Under the pieces are notes generated by a model, which made no database searches, was not told where the DNA came from, and was given only the letters and a program-made list of their open reading frames with translations. A stretch of DNA of 64,000 nt. It comes from Dama dama. Its lineage: Eukaryota; Chordata; Mammalia; Artiodactyla; Cervidae. The position numbers and the translations under genes are program-made. Positions 25,916-38,250 of this stretch are shown here, piece after piece (the stretch's first letter is position 1; the number at the start of each line of letters is the position of its first letter). The stretch spans positions 1,116,001-1,180,000 of the forward strand of contig NW_026870906.1 of assembly GCF_033118175.1 (NCBI RefSeq). The letters are read 5' to 3'.

Positions 25916-28900
25916 GACACCTTTTGAAGCTCTTCATATTTTTCACACCTTTTCATGCCCTTCATGTGTTTCAACAACGTTTCATGCTCCTCATACATTT
26001 CAGACCTTTTTATGCTCCTCTTATTTTGACACCTTTTGAAGCTCTTCATGTTTTCCACACCTTTTCATGCTCTTCTTGTTTTTCAACACCGTTTCATGCT
26101 CCTCATATTTTTCAGACCTTATCATGCTCTTCCTATTTTTGACACCTTTTGAAGCTCTTCATATTTTTCACACCTTTTCATGGTCTTCATGTTTTTCAAC
26201 ACCGTTTCATGATCCTCATATTTTTCAGACCGTTACATGCTCCTCATATTTTTGAAACCTTTTGAAGCTCTTCATAAATTTCACACCTTTTCATGCTCTT
26301 CATGTTTTTCAACACCGTATCATGCTCCTAATATTTTTCAGCCCGTTTCATGTTCCTCATATTTTTGACACCTTATAGAAGCTCTTCATATTTTTCATAC
26401 TTTTCATGCTCTTCATGTATTTCAACACCGATTCATGCTCCTCATATTTTTCAGATCGTTTCATGCTCCTCATGTATTTGACATCTTTTGAAGCTCTTCA
26501 TATTTTTAACACCTTTTCACGCGCTTCATATTTTTCAACACCGTATCATGCTCCTCATATTTTTCAGAACTTTTCATGCTCCTCGTATGTTTAACAACTT
26601 TTCATTCTCCTCATATATTTGACACCTTTTGAAGCTCTTCATATTTTTCACACCTTTTCAGGCTCTTCATATTTTTCAACACGTTTTCATGCTCCTTCTA
26701 TTTTTCAGACCGTTTCATGCTCCTCATTTTTTTTGACACCTTTTGAAGCTCTGCATTTTCTTCACTCCTGTTCGTGCTCTTCATGTTTTTCAACACCGTC
26801 TCATGCTCCTCATATATTTCATACCTTTTCATGCTCCTCATAATTTTGACACCTTTTGAACCTCTTCATATTTTTCATACCTTTGCATGCTCTTCATGTA
26901 TTTCAACACCGATTCATGCTCCTCATATTTTTCAGATCGTTTCATGCTCCTCATATATTTGACACCTTTTGAAGCTCTTCATATATTTCACACCTTTTCA
27001 GGCTGTTCATGTTTTGACACCTTTTCATGCTCCTCATGTATTTCACACGTTTACATGCTCCTCATATATTTGACACCCCTTCATGTCTTCATATTTTTCA
27101 CACCGTTTCATGCTCCTAATATTTTTTCACAGCTTTCATGCTCCTCATATTTCTGACTCCTTTTAACTCTTCATATTATTTACATCGTTTCATGCTCTTC
27201 ACATTTCCACACCGTTTCATTCTCCTCATATTTTTGACACCTTTTCATGCTCCTCATATTTTTCACACCTTTTCATGTTCCTAATATTTTTCATACAGTT
27301 TCATGCTCCTCCTATTTTCACACCTTTTCATGCTCCTCATATTTTTGACAGTTTTTCATGCTTTTCATATTTTTCACAGCTTTTCGTGCTCCTCGTATTT
27401 TTCAGATCGTTTCATGCTCCTCATATTTTCAGACCGTTTCATGTTCCTGAATATTACAGACTGTTTCATGCTCCTCATATTTTTGACACCTTTTCATGCT
27501 CTTCATATTTTTCACACCTTTTCATGCATCTCATATTTTTTCACACCTTTTCATGCTCCTCGTATATTTCAGACCTTTTCATGCTCCTCGTTTTATTCAG
27601 ACATTTTCCTGCTCCTCGTATTTTTCAGACCTTTTCATGCTCCTCGTATATTTCAGACCTTGACATGCTCCGCGTGTTTTTCAGACCTTTTCCTCCTCCT
27701 CGTATTATTCAGACCTTTTCATTCTTCTCGTATTTTTCAGACCTTTTCAGGCTCCTCCTATTATTCACACCTTTTCATCCTCCTCGTCTTTTTCACACCT
27801 TTCCATGCTCCTCACATTTTTTAGACTTTTCATGCTCTTCATATTTTTCACACCATTTCTTGCTCCTCATATTTTGTTACAGTTTCATGCTCCTCATATT
27901 TTTCACACCTTTTCCTGCTCCTCATATTTTTCACACCGTTCCATGCTTCTCATATTTTTCATACCGTTTCATCCTCCTCATATTTTAAACACCTTTTCAT
28001 GCTCCTCATATTTTTCAGACCGTTTCATGCTCCTCATATTTTTCACACCTTTTCATGGTCTTCATATTTTTCACACCGTTTCATGCTCCTCATATTTTGA
28101 TATAGTTTCATGCTCTTCATAATTTTCACACCTTTTCCTGCTCCTCATATTTTTCAGACTGTTTCTTGTTCCTCATATTTTTCAGACCATATCATGCTCA
28201 TCATATTTTTCACACTTTTTCATTCCGTTCATATTTTTCATTCCTTTTCATGCCCTTCATATATTTCACACCTTTTCATGTACTTCATGTTTTTCAGACA
28301 TTTTCATGCTCTTGTTATTTTTCACACCTTTTCATGCTCTTCGTGTTTTTCACACCATTTCATGCTCTTCATGTTTATCACACCTTTTCATGCTCCTCAT
28401 AAATTTCAGACCGTTTCATGCTTCTCATATTTTTCACACCTTTTCATGCTCTTCGTAATTTTCACAACTTTTTATGCTCCTCGTATTTTTCAGACCTTTT
28501 CATGCTCCTCATATTTTTCAGACCTTTTCATGCTCCACATATTTTTGACACCTTTTCATGGTCCTCATATTTTTCAGACCATTTCATGCTCCTCATATTT
28601 TCAGACCTTTTCATGGTCCGCATATTTTTGACACCTTTACATGCTCCTCATATTTTTGACACCTTTCTATGCTCTTCATATTTTTCACACCTTTTCATGC
28701 TTCTCATATTTTATGACACCTTTTCATGCTCTTCATATTTTTCAGACTTATTCATGCTCCTCGAATTTTTCAGACGTTTTCATGCTCCTCGTGTTTTTCA
28801 GACCTTTTCATGTTCCTCGTGTTTTTCAGACCTTTTTATGCTCCTCGTATTTTCCACACCTTTAAACTCCTCGTATTTTTCAGACCTTTTCATGCTCCTC

Positions 28901-29270
28901 GTATGTTTCAGACGTTTTCATTCTCCTCGTATTTTTCAGACCTTTTCATGCTCCTCGTATTTTTCACACCTTTCCATGCTCCTCGTATTTTTCAGACCTT
29001 TTCAACATCCTCGTATTTTTCACACCTTTTCATGCTGCTCGTATTTTTAAGACCTTTGCATGCTCCTCGTATTTTTCAGACCTTGTCATGCTCCTCATAT
29101 TTTTCAGACCTTTTCATGCTCCTCGTATTTTTCAGACCTCTTCATGCTCCTCATATTTTGACACCTTTTGAAGCTCGTCATATTTTTCACACCTTTTCAT
29201 GCTCTTCATGTTTTTCAACACCGTATCATTCTCCTCATGTTTTTCAGACAGTTTCATGCTCCTCATATTT
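25916..29270 (+). repeat. Block E, copy 1
   Basis: The left part (25916-27010) is ordinary 113 bp composite repeat. The right part (about 27010-29160) is simple 28 bp monomer rich in CTCGTATTTTTCAGACC, and the 113 bp order returns near 29160. The block recurs almost unchanged at 33071-36428, offset 7158, falling to 7154 after a 4 bp length difference near 28312. The CTCGTATTTTTCAGACC monomers contain no stop codon in any + frame, so very long open frames appear here (for example 27275-27988 and 28418-29050). These are a by-product of composition and are not annotated as genes. Confidence 0.85.
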
Positions 29271-32142
29271 TTGACACCTTTTAAGCTCTTCATATTTTTC
29301 ACACCTGTTCATGCTCTTCATGTTTTCCAACACCGTTTCATGGTCCTCCTATTTTTCAGACCGTTTCATGCTCCTCATATTTTTGACACATTTTGAAGCT
29401 CTTCATATTTTTCACACCTTTTCATGCCCTTCATCTTTTTCAACAACGTTTCATGCTCCTCATACATTTCAGACCTTTTCATGCTCCTCATATTTTGACA
29501 CCTTTTGAAGCTCTTCATGTTTTTCACACCTTTCATGCTCTTCTTGTTTTTCAACACCGTTTCATGCTCTTCATATTTTTCAGACCTTTTCGTGCTCTTC
29601 CTATTTTTGACACCTTTTGAAGCTCTTCATATTTTTCACACTTTTCATGGTCTTCATGTTTTTCAACACCGTTTCATGATCCTCATATTTTTCAGACCGT
29701 TTCATGTTCCTCATATTTTTGACACCTTATAGAAGCTCTTCATATTTTTCATACCTTTTTATGCTCTTCATGTATTTCAACACCGATTCATGCTCCTCAT
29801 ATTTTTCAGATCGTTTCATGTTCCTCATATTTTTGACACCTTATAGAAGCTCTTCATATTTTTCATACCTTTTCATGCTCTTCATGTATTTCAACACCGA
29901 TTCATTCTCCTCATATTTTTCAGATCGTTTCATGCTCCTCATATATTTGACATCTTTTGAAGCGCTTCATATTTTTAACACCTTTTCACGCGCTTCATTT
30001 TTTCAACACCGTATCAAGCTCCTCATATTTTTCAGACCTTTTCATGCTCCTCGTACGTTTAACAACTTTTCATTCTCCTCATATATTTGACACCTTTTGA
30101 AGCTCTTCATATTTTCCTCACCTTTTCAGGCTCTTCATATTTTTCAACGCCGTTTCATGCTCCTCATAAATTTCATACTGTTTCATGCTCCTCATATTTT
30201 TGACACCTTTTGAAGCTCTTCATATTTTTCACACCTTTTCATGCTCTTCATGTTTTTCTACACCATTCAAGGTTCCTCCTATTTTTCAGACCGTTTCATG
30301 CTCCTCATATTTTTGACAACTTTTGAAGCTCTTCGTACTTTTCACACCTTTTCAGACTCTTCATGTTTTTCAACACCATTTCATGCTCCTCCTATTTTTG
30401 AAACCGTTTCATGATCCTCATATTTTTGACACCTTTTGAAGCTCTTCATTTCTTTGACACCTTTTCATGCTCTTCCTCTTTTTCAACACTGTTTCTTGCT
30501 CTTCCTAATTTTCAGACCGTTTACTGCTCCTCATATTTTTGACACCTTTTGAAGCTCTTCATATTTCTCACACCTTTTCATGCTCCTCCTATTTTTCTCC
30601 CGTTTCATGCTCCTCCTACTTTTCAGACTGTTTCATGCTCCTCATATTTTTCAGACCGTTTCATGCTCTTCATATTTTGACACCTTTTGAAGCTATTCAT
30701 GATTTTCAACATAGTTTCATGCTCCTCCTATTTTTCAGACCATTTAATGCTCTTTCTATTTTGCAGACCGTTTCATGCTCCTCCTCTTTTCATACTGTTT
30801 CATGCTCCTCATATTTTGACACCTTTTGAAGCTCTTCATGTTTATTAACACCGTTTCATTCTCCTCTTATTTTTCAGACCGTTTCATGCTCCTCAAATTT
30901 TTGATAACTATTGAAGCTCTTCATAATTTTCACACCTTTCCATGCTGTTGATATATTTCAACACCGTTTCATGCTCCTCCTATTTTTGACACTTTTTGAA
31001 GCTCTTCATATTTTTCACAGCTTTTCAGGCTCTTCATGTTTTTCAACACCGTTTCATGCTCCTCCTATTTTTCAGACCGTTTCATGCTCCTCCTATTTTT
31101 CAGACCGTTTCATGCTCCTCATATTTTTCAGACCGTTTCACGCTTCTAATGTTTTTGACACCTTTTGAAGCTCTTCATGTTTTTCACCACCATTTCATGC
31201 TCCTCATAGTTTTCAGACCGTTTCATGCTGTTCATGTTTTTGACACCTTTTTAAGCTCTTCATATTTTTCACAACTTTTCATGCTCTTCATGTTTTTCAA
31301 CACCGTTTCATGTCCCCTCCTTTTTTTCAAACCGTTTCATGCTCCTTATATTTTTCAGCCCGTTTCATGCTCCTCATATTTTTGACACCTTTTGAAGCTC
31401 TTCATGTTTTTCAGACCGTTTCATGCTCCTCATATGTTTCAGACCGTTTCATGCTCCTCATATGTTTCAAACTGTTTCATGCTCCTCTTATTTTTGACAC
31501 CTTTTGAAGCTCTTCATGTTTTTAAACACCGTTTCATGCTCCTCCTATTTTTCAGAACGCTTCATACTCCTCATATTTTTCAGACCGTTTCATGCTCCTC
31601 ATATTTTTGACAACTTTTGAAGCTCTTCACGTTTTTCAACACCGTTTTATGCTCTTCCTATTTTTCAGACCGTTTCATGCTCCTCCTAATTTCAGACCGT
31701 TTCATGCTCCTCATATTTTTGACACATTTTGAAGCTCTTCATATTTTTCAAACCTTTTCATGCTCTTCATGTATTTCAGCACCGTTTCTTCCTCCTCTTA
31801 TTTTTCAGACCATTTAATGCTCCTCCTATTTTTGACAGCTTTTGTAGCTCTTCATATTTTTCCAGCTTTTCACGCTCTTCATGTTTTGCCTCACCCTTTC
31901 ATCCTCCTCCTATTTTTCAGACCATTTCATGCTCCTGATATTTTTGACACCTTTTGAAGCTCTTCATATTTTTTACATCTGTTCGTGCTCTTCATGTTTT
32001 TCAACACCGTTTCTTGCTCCTCCTATTTTTCAGACCGTTTCATGCTCCTCATATTTTTGAAACCTTTTGAAGCTCTTCATATTTTTTACATTTGTTCATG
32101 CTCTTCACGTTTTTCAACACCGTTTCATGCTCCTCTTATTTG
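29271..32142 (+). repeat. Block C, copy 2, with its left flank
   Basis: From about 29938 to 32142 this block matches block C1 (800-3030), sharing GAAGCGCTTC with TTTTTAACACC, CTCGTACGTTTAAC, TTTTTCTACACCATTC and TTTTGCCTCACCC variants. Its left flank (29283-29937) and first 700 bases also match 36634-38245. That flank holds two tandem composite repeats, 114 bp apart, with an ACACCTTATAGAAGC monomer (29726 and 29840) that is 29 bp through one added base. At the right end (about 32142) the match to C1 stops at CAGTCCG in one copy and CATACCG in the other. Confidence 0.82.
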
Positions 32143-33070
32143 TCATACCGTTTCATGCTCCTCCTATTTTTCAAACCGTTTCATACTCCTCATAATTTCA
32201 GACCGATTCATGCTCCTCAAATTTTTGACACCTTTTTAAGCTCTTCAACTTTTTCAACAACGTTTCATGCTCATTCTATATTTCAGACCGTTTCATGTTA
32301 CTCCTATTTTACAGACCATTTCATACTCCTCCTGTTTTTCAAACCGTTTCATGCTCCTCATATTTTTGACAATTTTTGAAGCTCTTCATATTTCTCACAT
32401 CTTTTCAGGCTCTTCATATTTTTCAACAGCGTTTCTTGCTCCTCATATTTTTCAGACCTTTTCATGCTCCTCATATTTTTGACACATTTTGAAGCTCTTC
32501 ATATTTTTCACCCCTTTTCACGATCTTCAGGTTTTTCAACACCATTTCATGTTCCTCCTATTTTTCAGAGCATTTCATGCTACTCATATTTTGACACCAT
32601 TTGAAGCTCTTCATATTTTTCACACCTTTTCATGCTCTACATGTTTATCAATACCGTTCAAAGCTCCTCCTATTTTTGAGACAGTTTCGTACTCCTCATA
32701 TTTTTGACACCTTTTGAAGCTCTCCATTTTTTAGACACCTTTTCATGCTCTTCATGTTTTTCAACACCGTTTCATGTTCTTCCTTTTTTTTCAGACCATT
32801 TCCTGCTCCTCATATTTTTGACATCTTTTGAAGCTCTTCATATTTCTCACACCTTTTCATGTTCTTCATGTTTTTCATCACCATTTCATGCTCCTCATAT
32901 TTTTCAGAATGTTTCATGCTCCTCATATATTTGACATCTTTTAAAGCTCTTCATATTTTTCACACTATTTCATGCTCTTAGTGTTTTTCAACACTGTTTC
33001 ATGCTCCTCCTATTTTTCAGTCCGTTTCATGCTCACCCTATTTTTCAGACCGTTTCATGCTACTCATATT
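32143..33070 (+). repeat. Mixed composite repeats between blocks C2 and E2
   Basis: This is ordinary but rather diverged 113 bp repeat sequence with individual oddities: CATTCTATATTTCAG near 32272, a TTTTTCACCCC b monomer near 32505, and a CATTTTTTAGACACC monomer near 32726. The last 200 bases (TTTTTCATCACC near 32872, GACATCTTTTAAAGC near 32933, CACACTATTTC) resemble the B super-unit interval at about 5150-5360. This segment may therefore be a fragment of B trapped between two later duplications. I see no non-repeat sequence in it. Confidence 0.65.
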
Positions 33071-36000
33071 TTTGACACCTTTTGAAGCTCTTCATATTTT
33101 TCACACCTTTTCATGCCCTTCATCTTTTTCAACAACGTTTCATGCTCCTTATACATTTCAGACCTTTTTATGCTCCTCATATTTTGACACCTTTTGAAGC
33201 TCTTCATGTTTTCCACACCTTTTCATGCTCTTCTTGTTTTTCAACACCGTTTCATGCTCCTCATATTTTTCAGACCTTATCATGCTCTTCCTATTTTTGA
33301 CACCTTTTGAAGCTCTTCATATTTTTCACACCTTTTCATGGTCTTCATGTTTTTCAACACCGTTTCATGATCCTCATATTTTTCAGACCGTTACATGCTC
33401 CTCATATTTTTGAAACCTTTTGAAGCTCTTCATAAATTTCACACCTTTTCATGCTCTTCATGTTTTTCAACACCGTATCATGCTCCTAATATTTTTCAGC
33501 CCGTTTCATGTTCCTCATATTTTTGACACCTTATAGAAGCTCTTCATATTTTTCATACCTTTTCATGCTCTTCATGTATTTCAACACCGATTCATGCTCC
33601 TCATATTTTTCAGATCGTTTCATGCTCCTCATGTATTTGACATCTTTTGAAGCTCTTCATATTTTTAACACCTTTTCACGCGCTTCATATTTTTCAACAC
33701 CGTATCATGCTCCTCATATTTTTCAGAACTTTTCATGCTCCTCGTATGTTTAACAACTTTTCATTCTCCTCATATATTTGACACCTTTTGAAGCTCTTCA
33801 TATTTTTCACACCTTTTCAGGCTCTTCATATTTTTCAACACGTTTTCATGCTCCTTCTATTTTTCAGACCGTTTCATGCTCCTCATTTTTTTGACACCTT
33901 TTGAAGCTCTGCATTTTCTTCACTCCTGTTCGTGCTCTTCATGTTTTTCAACACCGTCTCATGCTCCTCATATATTTCATACCTTTTCATGCTCCTCATA
34001 ATTTTGACACCTTTTGAACCTCTTCATATTTTTCATACCTTTGCATGCTCTTCATGTATTTCAACACCGATTCATGCTCCTCATATTTTTCAGATCGTTT
34101 CATGCTCCTCATATATTTGACACCTTTTGAAGCTCTTCATATATTTCACACCTTTTCAGGCTGTTCATGTTTTTGACACCTTTTCATGCTCCTCATGTAT
34201 TTCACACGTTTACATGCTCCTCATATATTTGACACCCCTTCATGTCTTCATATTTTTCACACCGTTTCATGCTCCTAATATTTTTCACAGCTTTCATGCT
34301 CCTCATATTTCTGACTCCTTTTAACTCTTCATATTATTTACATCGTTTCATGCTCTTCACATTTCCACACCGTTTCATTCTCCTCATATTTTTGACACCT
34401 TTTCATGCTCCTCATATTTTTCACACCTTTTCATGTTCCTAATATTTTTCATACAGTTTCATGCTCCTCCTATTTTCACACCTTTTCATGCTCCTCATAT
34501 TTTTGACAGTTTTTCATGCTTTTCATATTTTTCACAGCTTTTCGTGCTCCTCGTATTTTTCAGATCGTTTCATGCTCCTCATATTTTCAGACCGTTTCAT
34601 GTTCCTGAATATTACAGACTGTTTCATGCTCCTCATATTTTTGACACCTTTTCATGCTCTTCATATTTTTCACACCTTTTCATGCATCTCATATTTTTTC
34701 ACACCTTTTCATGCTCCTCGTATATTTCAGACCTTTTCATGCTCCTCGTTTTATTCAGACATTTTCCTGCTCCTCGTATTTTTCAGACCTTTTCATGCTC
34801 CTCGTATATTTCAGACCTTGACATGCTCCGCGTGTTTTTCAGACCTTTTCCTCCTCCTCGTATTATTCAGACCTTTTCATTCTTCTCGTATTTTTCAGAC
34901 CTTTTCAGGCTCCTCCTATTATTCACACCTTTTCATCCTCCTCGTCTTTTTCACACCTTTCCATGCTCCTCACATTTTTTAGACTTTTCATGCTCTTCAT
35001 ATTTTTCACACCATTTCTTGCTCCTCATATTTTGTTACAGTTTCATGCTCCTCATATTTTTCACACCTTTTCCTGCTCCTCATATTTTTCACACCGTTCC
35101 ATGCTTCTCATATTTTTCATACCGTTTCATCCTCCTCATATTTTAAACACCTTTTCATGCTCCTCATATTTTTCAGACCGTTTCATGCTCCTCATATTTT
35201 TCACACCTTTTCATGGTCTTCATATTTTTCACACCGTTTCATGCTCCTCATATTTTGATATAGTTTCATGCTCTTCATAATTTTCACACCTTTTCCTGCT
35301 CCTCATATTTTTCAGACTGTTTCTTGTTCCTCATATTTTTCAGACCATATCATGCTCATCATATTTTTCACACTTTTTCATTCCGTTCATATTTTTCATT
35401 CCTTTTCATGCCCTTCATATATTTCACACCTTTTCATGTACTTCATGTTTTTCAGACATTTTCACTTGTTATTTTTCACACCTTTTCATGCTCTTCGTGT
35501 TTTTCACACCATTTCATGCTCTTCATGTTTATCACACCTTTTCATGCTCCTCATAAATTTCAGACCGTTTCATGCTTCTCATATTTTTCACACCTTTTCA
35601 TGCTCTTCGTAATTTTCACAACTTTTTATGCTCCTCGTATTTTTCAGACCTTTTCATGCTCCTCATATTTTTCAGACCTTTTCATGCTCCACATATTTTT
35701 GACACCTTTTCATGGTCCTCATATTTTTCAGACCATTTCATGCTCCTCATATTTTCAGACCTTTTCATGGTCCGCATATTTTTGACACCTTTACATGCTC
35801 CTCATATTTTTGACACCTTTCTATGCTCTTCATATTTTTCACACCTTTTCATGCTTCTCATATTTTATGACACCTTTTCATGCTCTTCATATTTTTCAGA
35901 CTTATTCATGCTCCTCGAATTTTTCAGACGTTTTCATGCTCCTCGTGTTTTTCAGACCTTTTCATGTTCCTCGTGTTTTTCAGACCTTTTTATGCTCCTC

Positions 36001-36428
36001 GTATTTTCCACACCTTTAAACTCCTCGTATTTTTCAGACCTTTTCATGCTCCTCGTATGTTTCAGACGTTTTCATTCTCCTCGTATTTTTCAGACCTTTT
36101 CATGCTCCTCGTATTTTTCACACCTTTCCATGCTCCTCGTATTTTTCAGACCTTTTCAACATCCTCGTATTTTTCACACCTTTTCATGCTGCTCGTATTT
36201 TTAAGACCTTTGCATGCTCCTCGTATTTTTCAGACCTTGTCATGCTCCTCATATTTTTCAGACCTTTTCATGCTCCTCGTATTTTTCAGACCTCTTCATG
36301 CTCCTCATATTTTGACACCTTTTGAAGCTCGTCATATTTTTCACACCTTTTCATGCTCTTCATGTTTTTCAACACCGTATCATTCTCCTCATGTTTTTCA
36401 GACAGTTTCATGCTCCTCATATTTTTGA
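33071..36428 (+). repeat. Block E, copy 2 (near-identical to 25916-29270)
   Basis: About 3.35 kb matches block E1 almost base for base. Visible differences are few: a few substitutions in the first 130 bases, one-base changes in T-runs near 33886, 34166 and 34278, and a 4 bp deletion near 35463 (TTTTCACTTG against TTTTCATGCTCTTG in E1). Neighbouring 113 bp repeats within either copy differ from one another far more than the copies differ, so the duplication is recent relative to the age of the array. The right end lies near 36425, where E1 reads TTTTTGACACCTTTTAAGC and E2 reads TTTTTGACACATTTTGAAGC. Confidence 0.88.
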
Positions 36429-38250
36429 CACATTTTGAAGCTCTTCATATTTTTCACACCTTTTCATGCTCTTCATGTTTTTCAACACGGTTTCATGCTC
36501 CTCATATTTTTGACACCTTTTGAAGCTCTTCATATTTTTCACACCTTTTCATGCTCTTCATGTTTTTCAACACCGTTTCATGCTCCTTCTATTTTTCAGA
36601 CCGTTTCAAGCTCCTCATATTTTTGACACCTTTTAAGCTCTTCATATTTTTCACACCTGTTCATGCTCTTCATGTTTTCCAACACCGTTTCATGGTCCTC
36701 CTATTTTTCAGACCGTTTATTGCTCCTCATATATTTGACACCTTTTGAAGCTCTTCATATTGTTCACACCTTTTCATGCTCTTCACGTTTTCCAACAGCG
36801 TTTCATGCTCCTCATATTTTTCAGACCGTTTCAAGCTCCTCATATTTTTGACACCTTTTGAAGCTCTTCATATTTTTTACATCTGTTCATGCTCTTCATG
36901 TGTTTCAAAACCGTTTCATGCTCCTCATATTTTTCAGACCGTTTCACACTCCTCATATTTTTGACACCTTTTGAAGCTCTTCATATTTTTCACAAATTTT
37001 CATGCCCTTCATGTGTTTCAACAACGTTTCATGCTCCTCATACATTTCAGACCTTTTCATGCTCCTCATATTTTGACACCTTTTGAAGCTCTTCATGTTT
37101 TTCACACCTTTTCATGCTCTTCTTGTTTTTCAACACCGTTTCATGCTCTTCATATTTTTCAGACCTTTTCGTGCTCTTCCTATTTTTGACACCTTTTGAA
37201 GCTCTTCATATTTTTCACACTTTTCATGGTCTTCATGTTTTTCAACACCGTTTCATGATCCTCATATTTTTCAGACCGTTTCATGTTCCTCATATTTTTG
37301 ACACCTTATAGAAGCTCTTCATATTTTTCATAACTTTTTATGCTCTTCATGTATTTCAACACCGATTCATGCTCCTCATATTTTTCAGATCGTTTCATGT
37401 TCCTCATATTTTGACACCTTATAAGAAGCTCTTCATATTTTTCATACCTTTTCATGCTCTTCATGTATTTCAACACCGATTCATTCTCCTCATATTTTTC
37501 AGATCGTTTCATGCGTCCTCTCTCTCCTATATATTTGACATCTTTTGAAGCGCTTCATATTTTTAACACCTTTTCACGCGCTTCATTTTTTTCAACACCG
37601 TATCATGCTCCTCATATTTTTCAGACCTTTTCATGCTCCTCGTACGTTTAACAACTTTTCATTCTCCTCATATATTTGACACCTTTTGAAGCTCTTCATA
37701 TTTTCCACACCTTTTCAGGCTCTTCATATTTTTCAACGCCGTTTCATGCTCCTCATATATTTCATACTGTTTCATGCTCCTCATATTTTTGACACCTTTT
37801 GAAGCTCTTCATATTTTTCACACCTTTTCATGCTCTCATGTTTTTCTACACCATTCAAGGTTCCCTCCTATTTTTCAGACCGTTTCATGCTCCTCATATT
37901 TTTGACAACTTTTGAAGCTCTTCATACTTTTCACACCTTTCAGACTCTTCATGTTTTTCAACACCATTTCATGCTCCTCCTATTTTGAAACCCGTTTCAT
38001 GATCCTCATATTTTTGACACCTTTTGAAGCTCTTCATTTCTTTGACACCTTTTCATGCTCTTCCTCTTTTTCAACACTGTTTCTTGCTCTTCCTAATTTT
38101 CAGACCGTTACTGCTCCTCATATTTTTGACACCTTTTGAAGCTCTTCATATTTCTCACACCTTTTCATGCTCCTCCTATTTTTCTCCCGTTTCATGCTCC
38201 TCCTACTTTTCAGACTGTTTCATGCTCCTCATATTTTCAGACCGTTTCAT
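36429..38250 (+). repeat. Block C, copy 3, truncated, with its left flank
   Basis: The flank and first 700 bases of block C2 recur here, offset 7352 at 36634 and 7578 from about 36971. About 424 bp of extra composite repeats are present on this side. The TATAGAAGC tandem pair is present (37309 and about 37421, the second reading TATAAGAAGC). The block stops abruptly near 38245, after CTCATATTTTCAGACCG, and continues as B-type CCACATATTTTTGATACC. From about 37400 on, many one-base insertions and deletions separate it from C1 and C2; see the findings. Confidence 0.8.

Noticed and set aside
27275..27988. Long open frame (237 codons) repeated identically at 34433-35146, and other long frames in block E such as 28418-29050
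   Set aside because: The monomer common here has no stop codon in any + frame, and overlapping long frames exist in other registers at the same place. The identical copy follows from the near-identical DNA duplication, not from selection. The peptide is a low-complexity 28-residue repeat rich in F, S, L and H, with no recognisable domain.
37505..37535. GCGTCCTCTCTCTCC as a microsatellite or insertion site
   Set aside because: It is only a few bases of CT repeat inside a monomer and lies in the indel-rich patch. Sequencing or assembly error is the simpler explanation, with no target-site duplication or inserted element visible.
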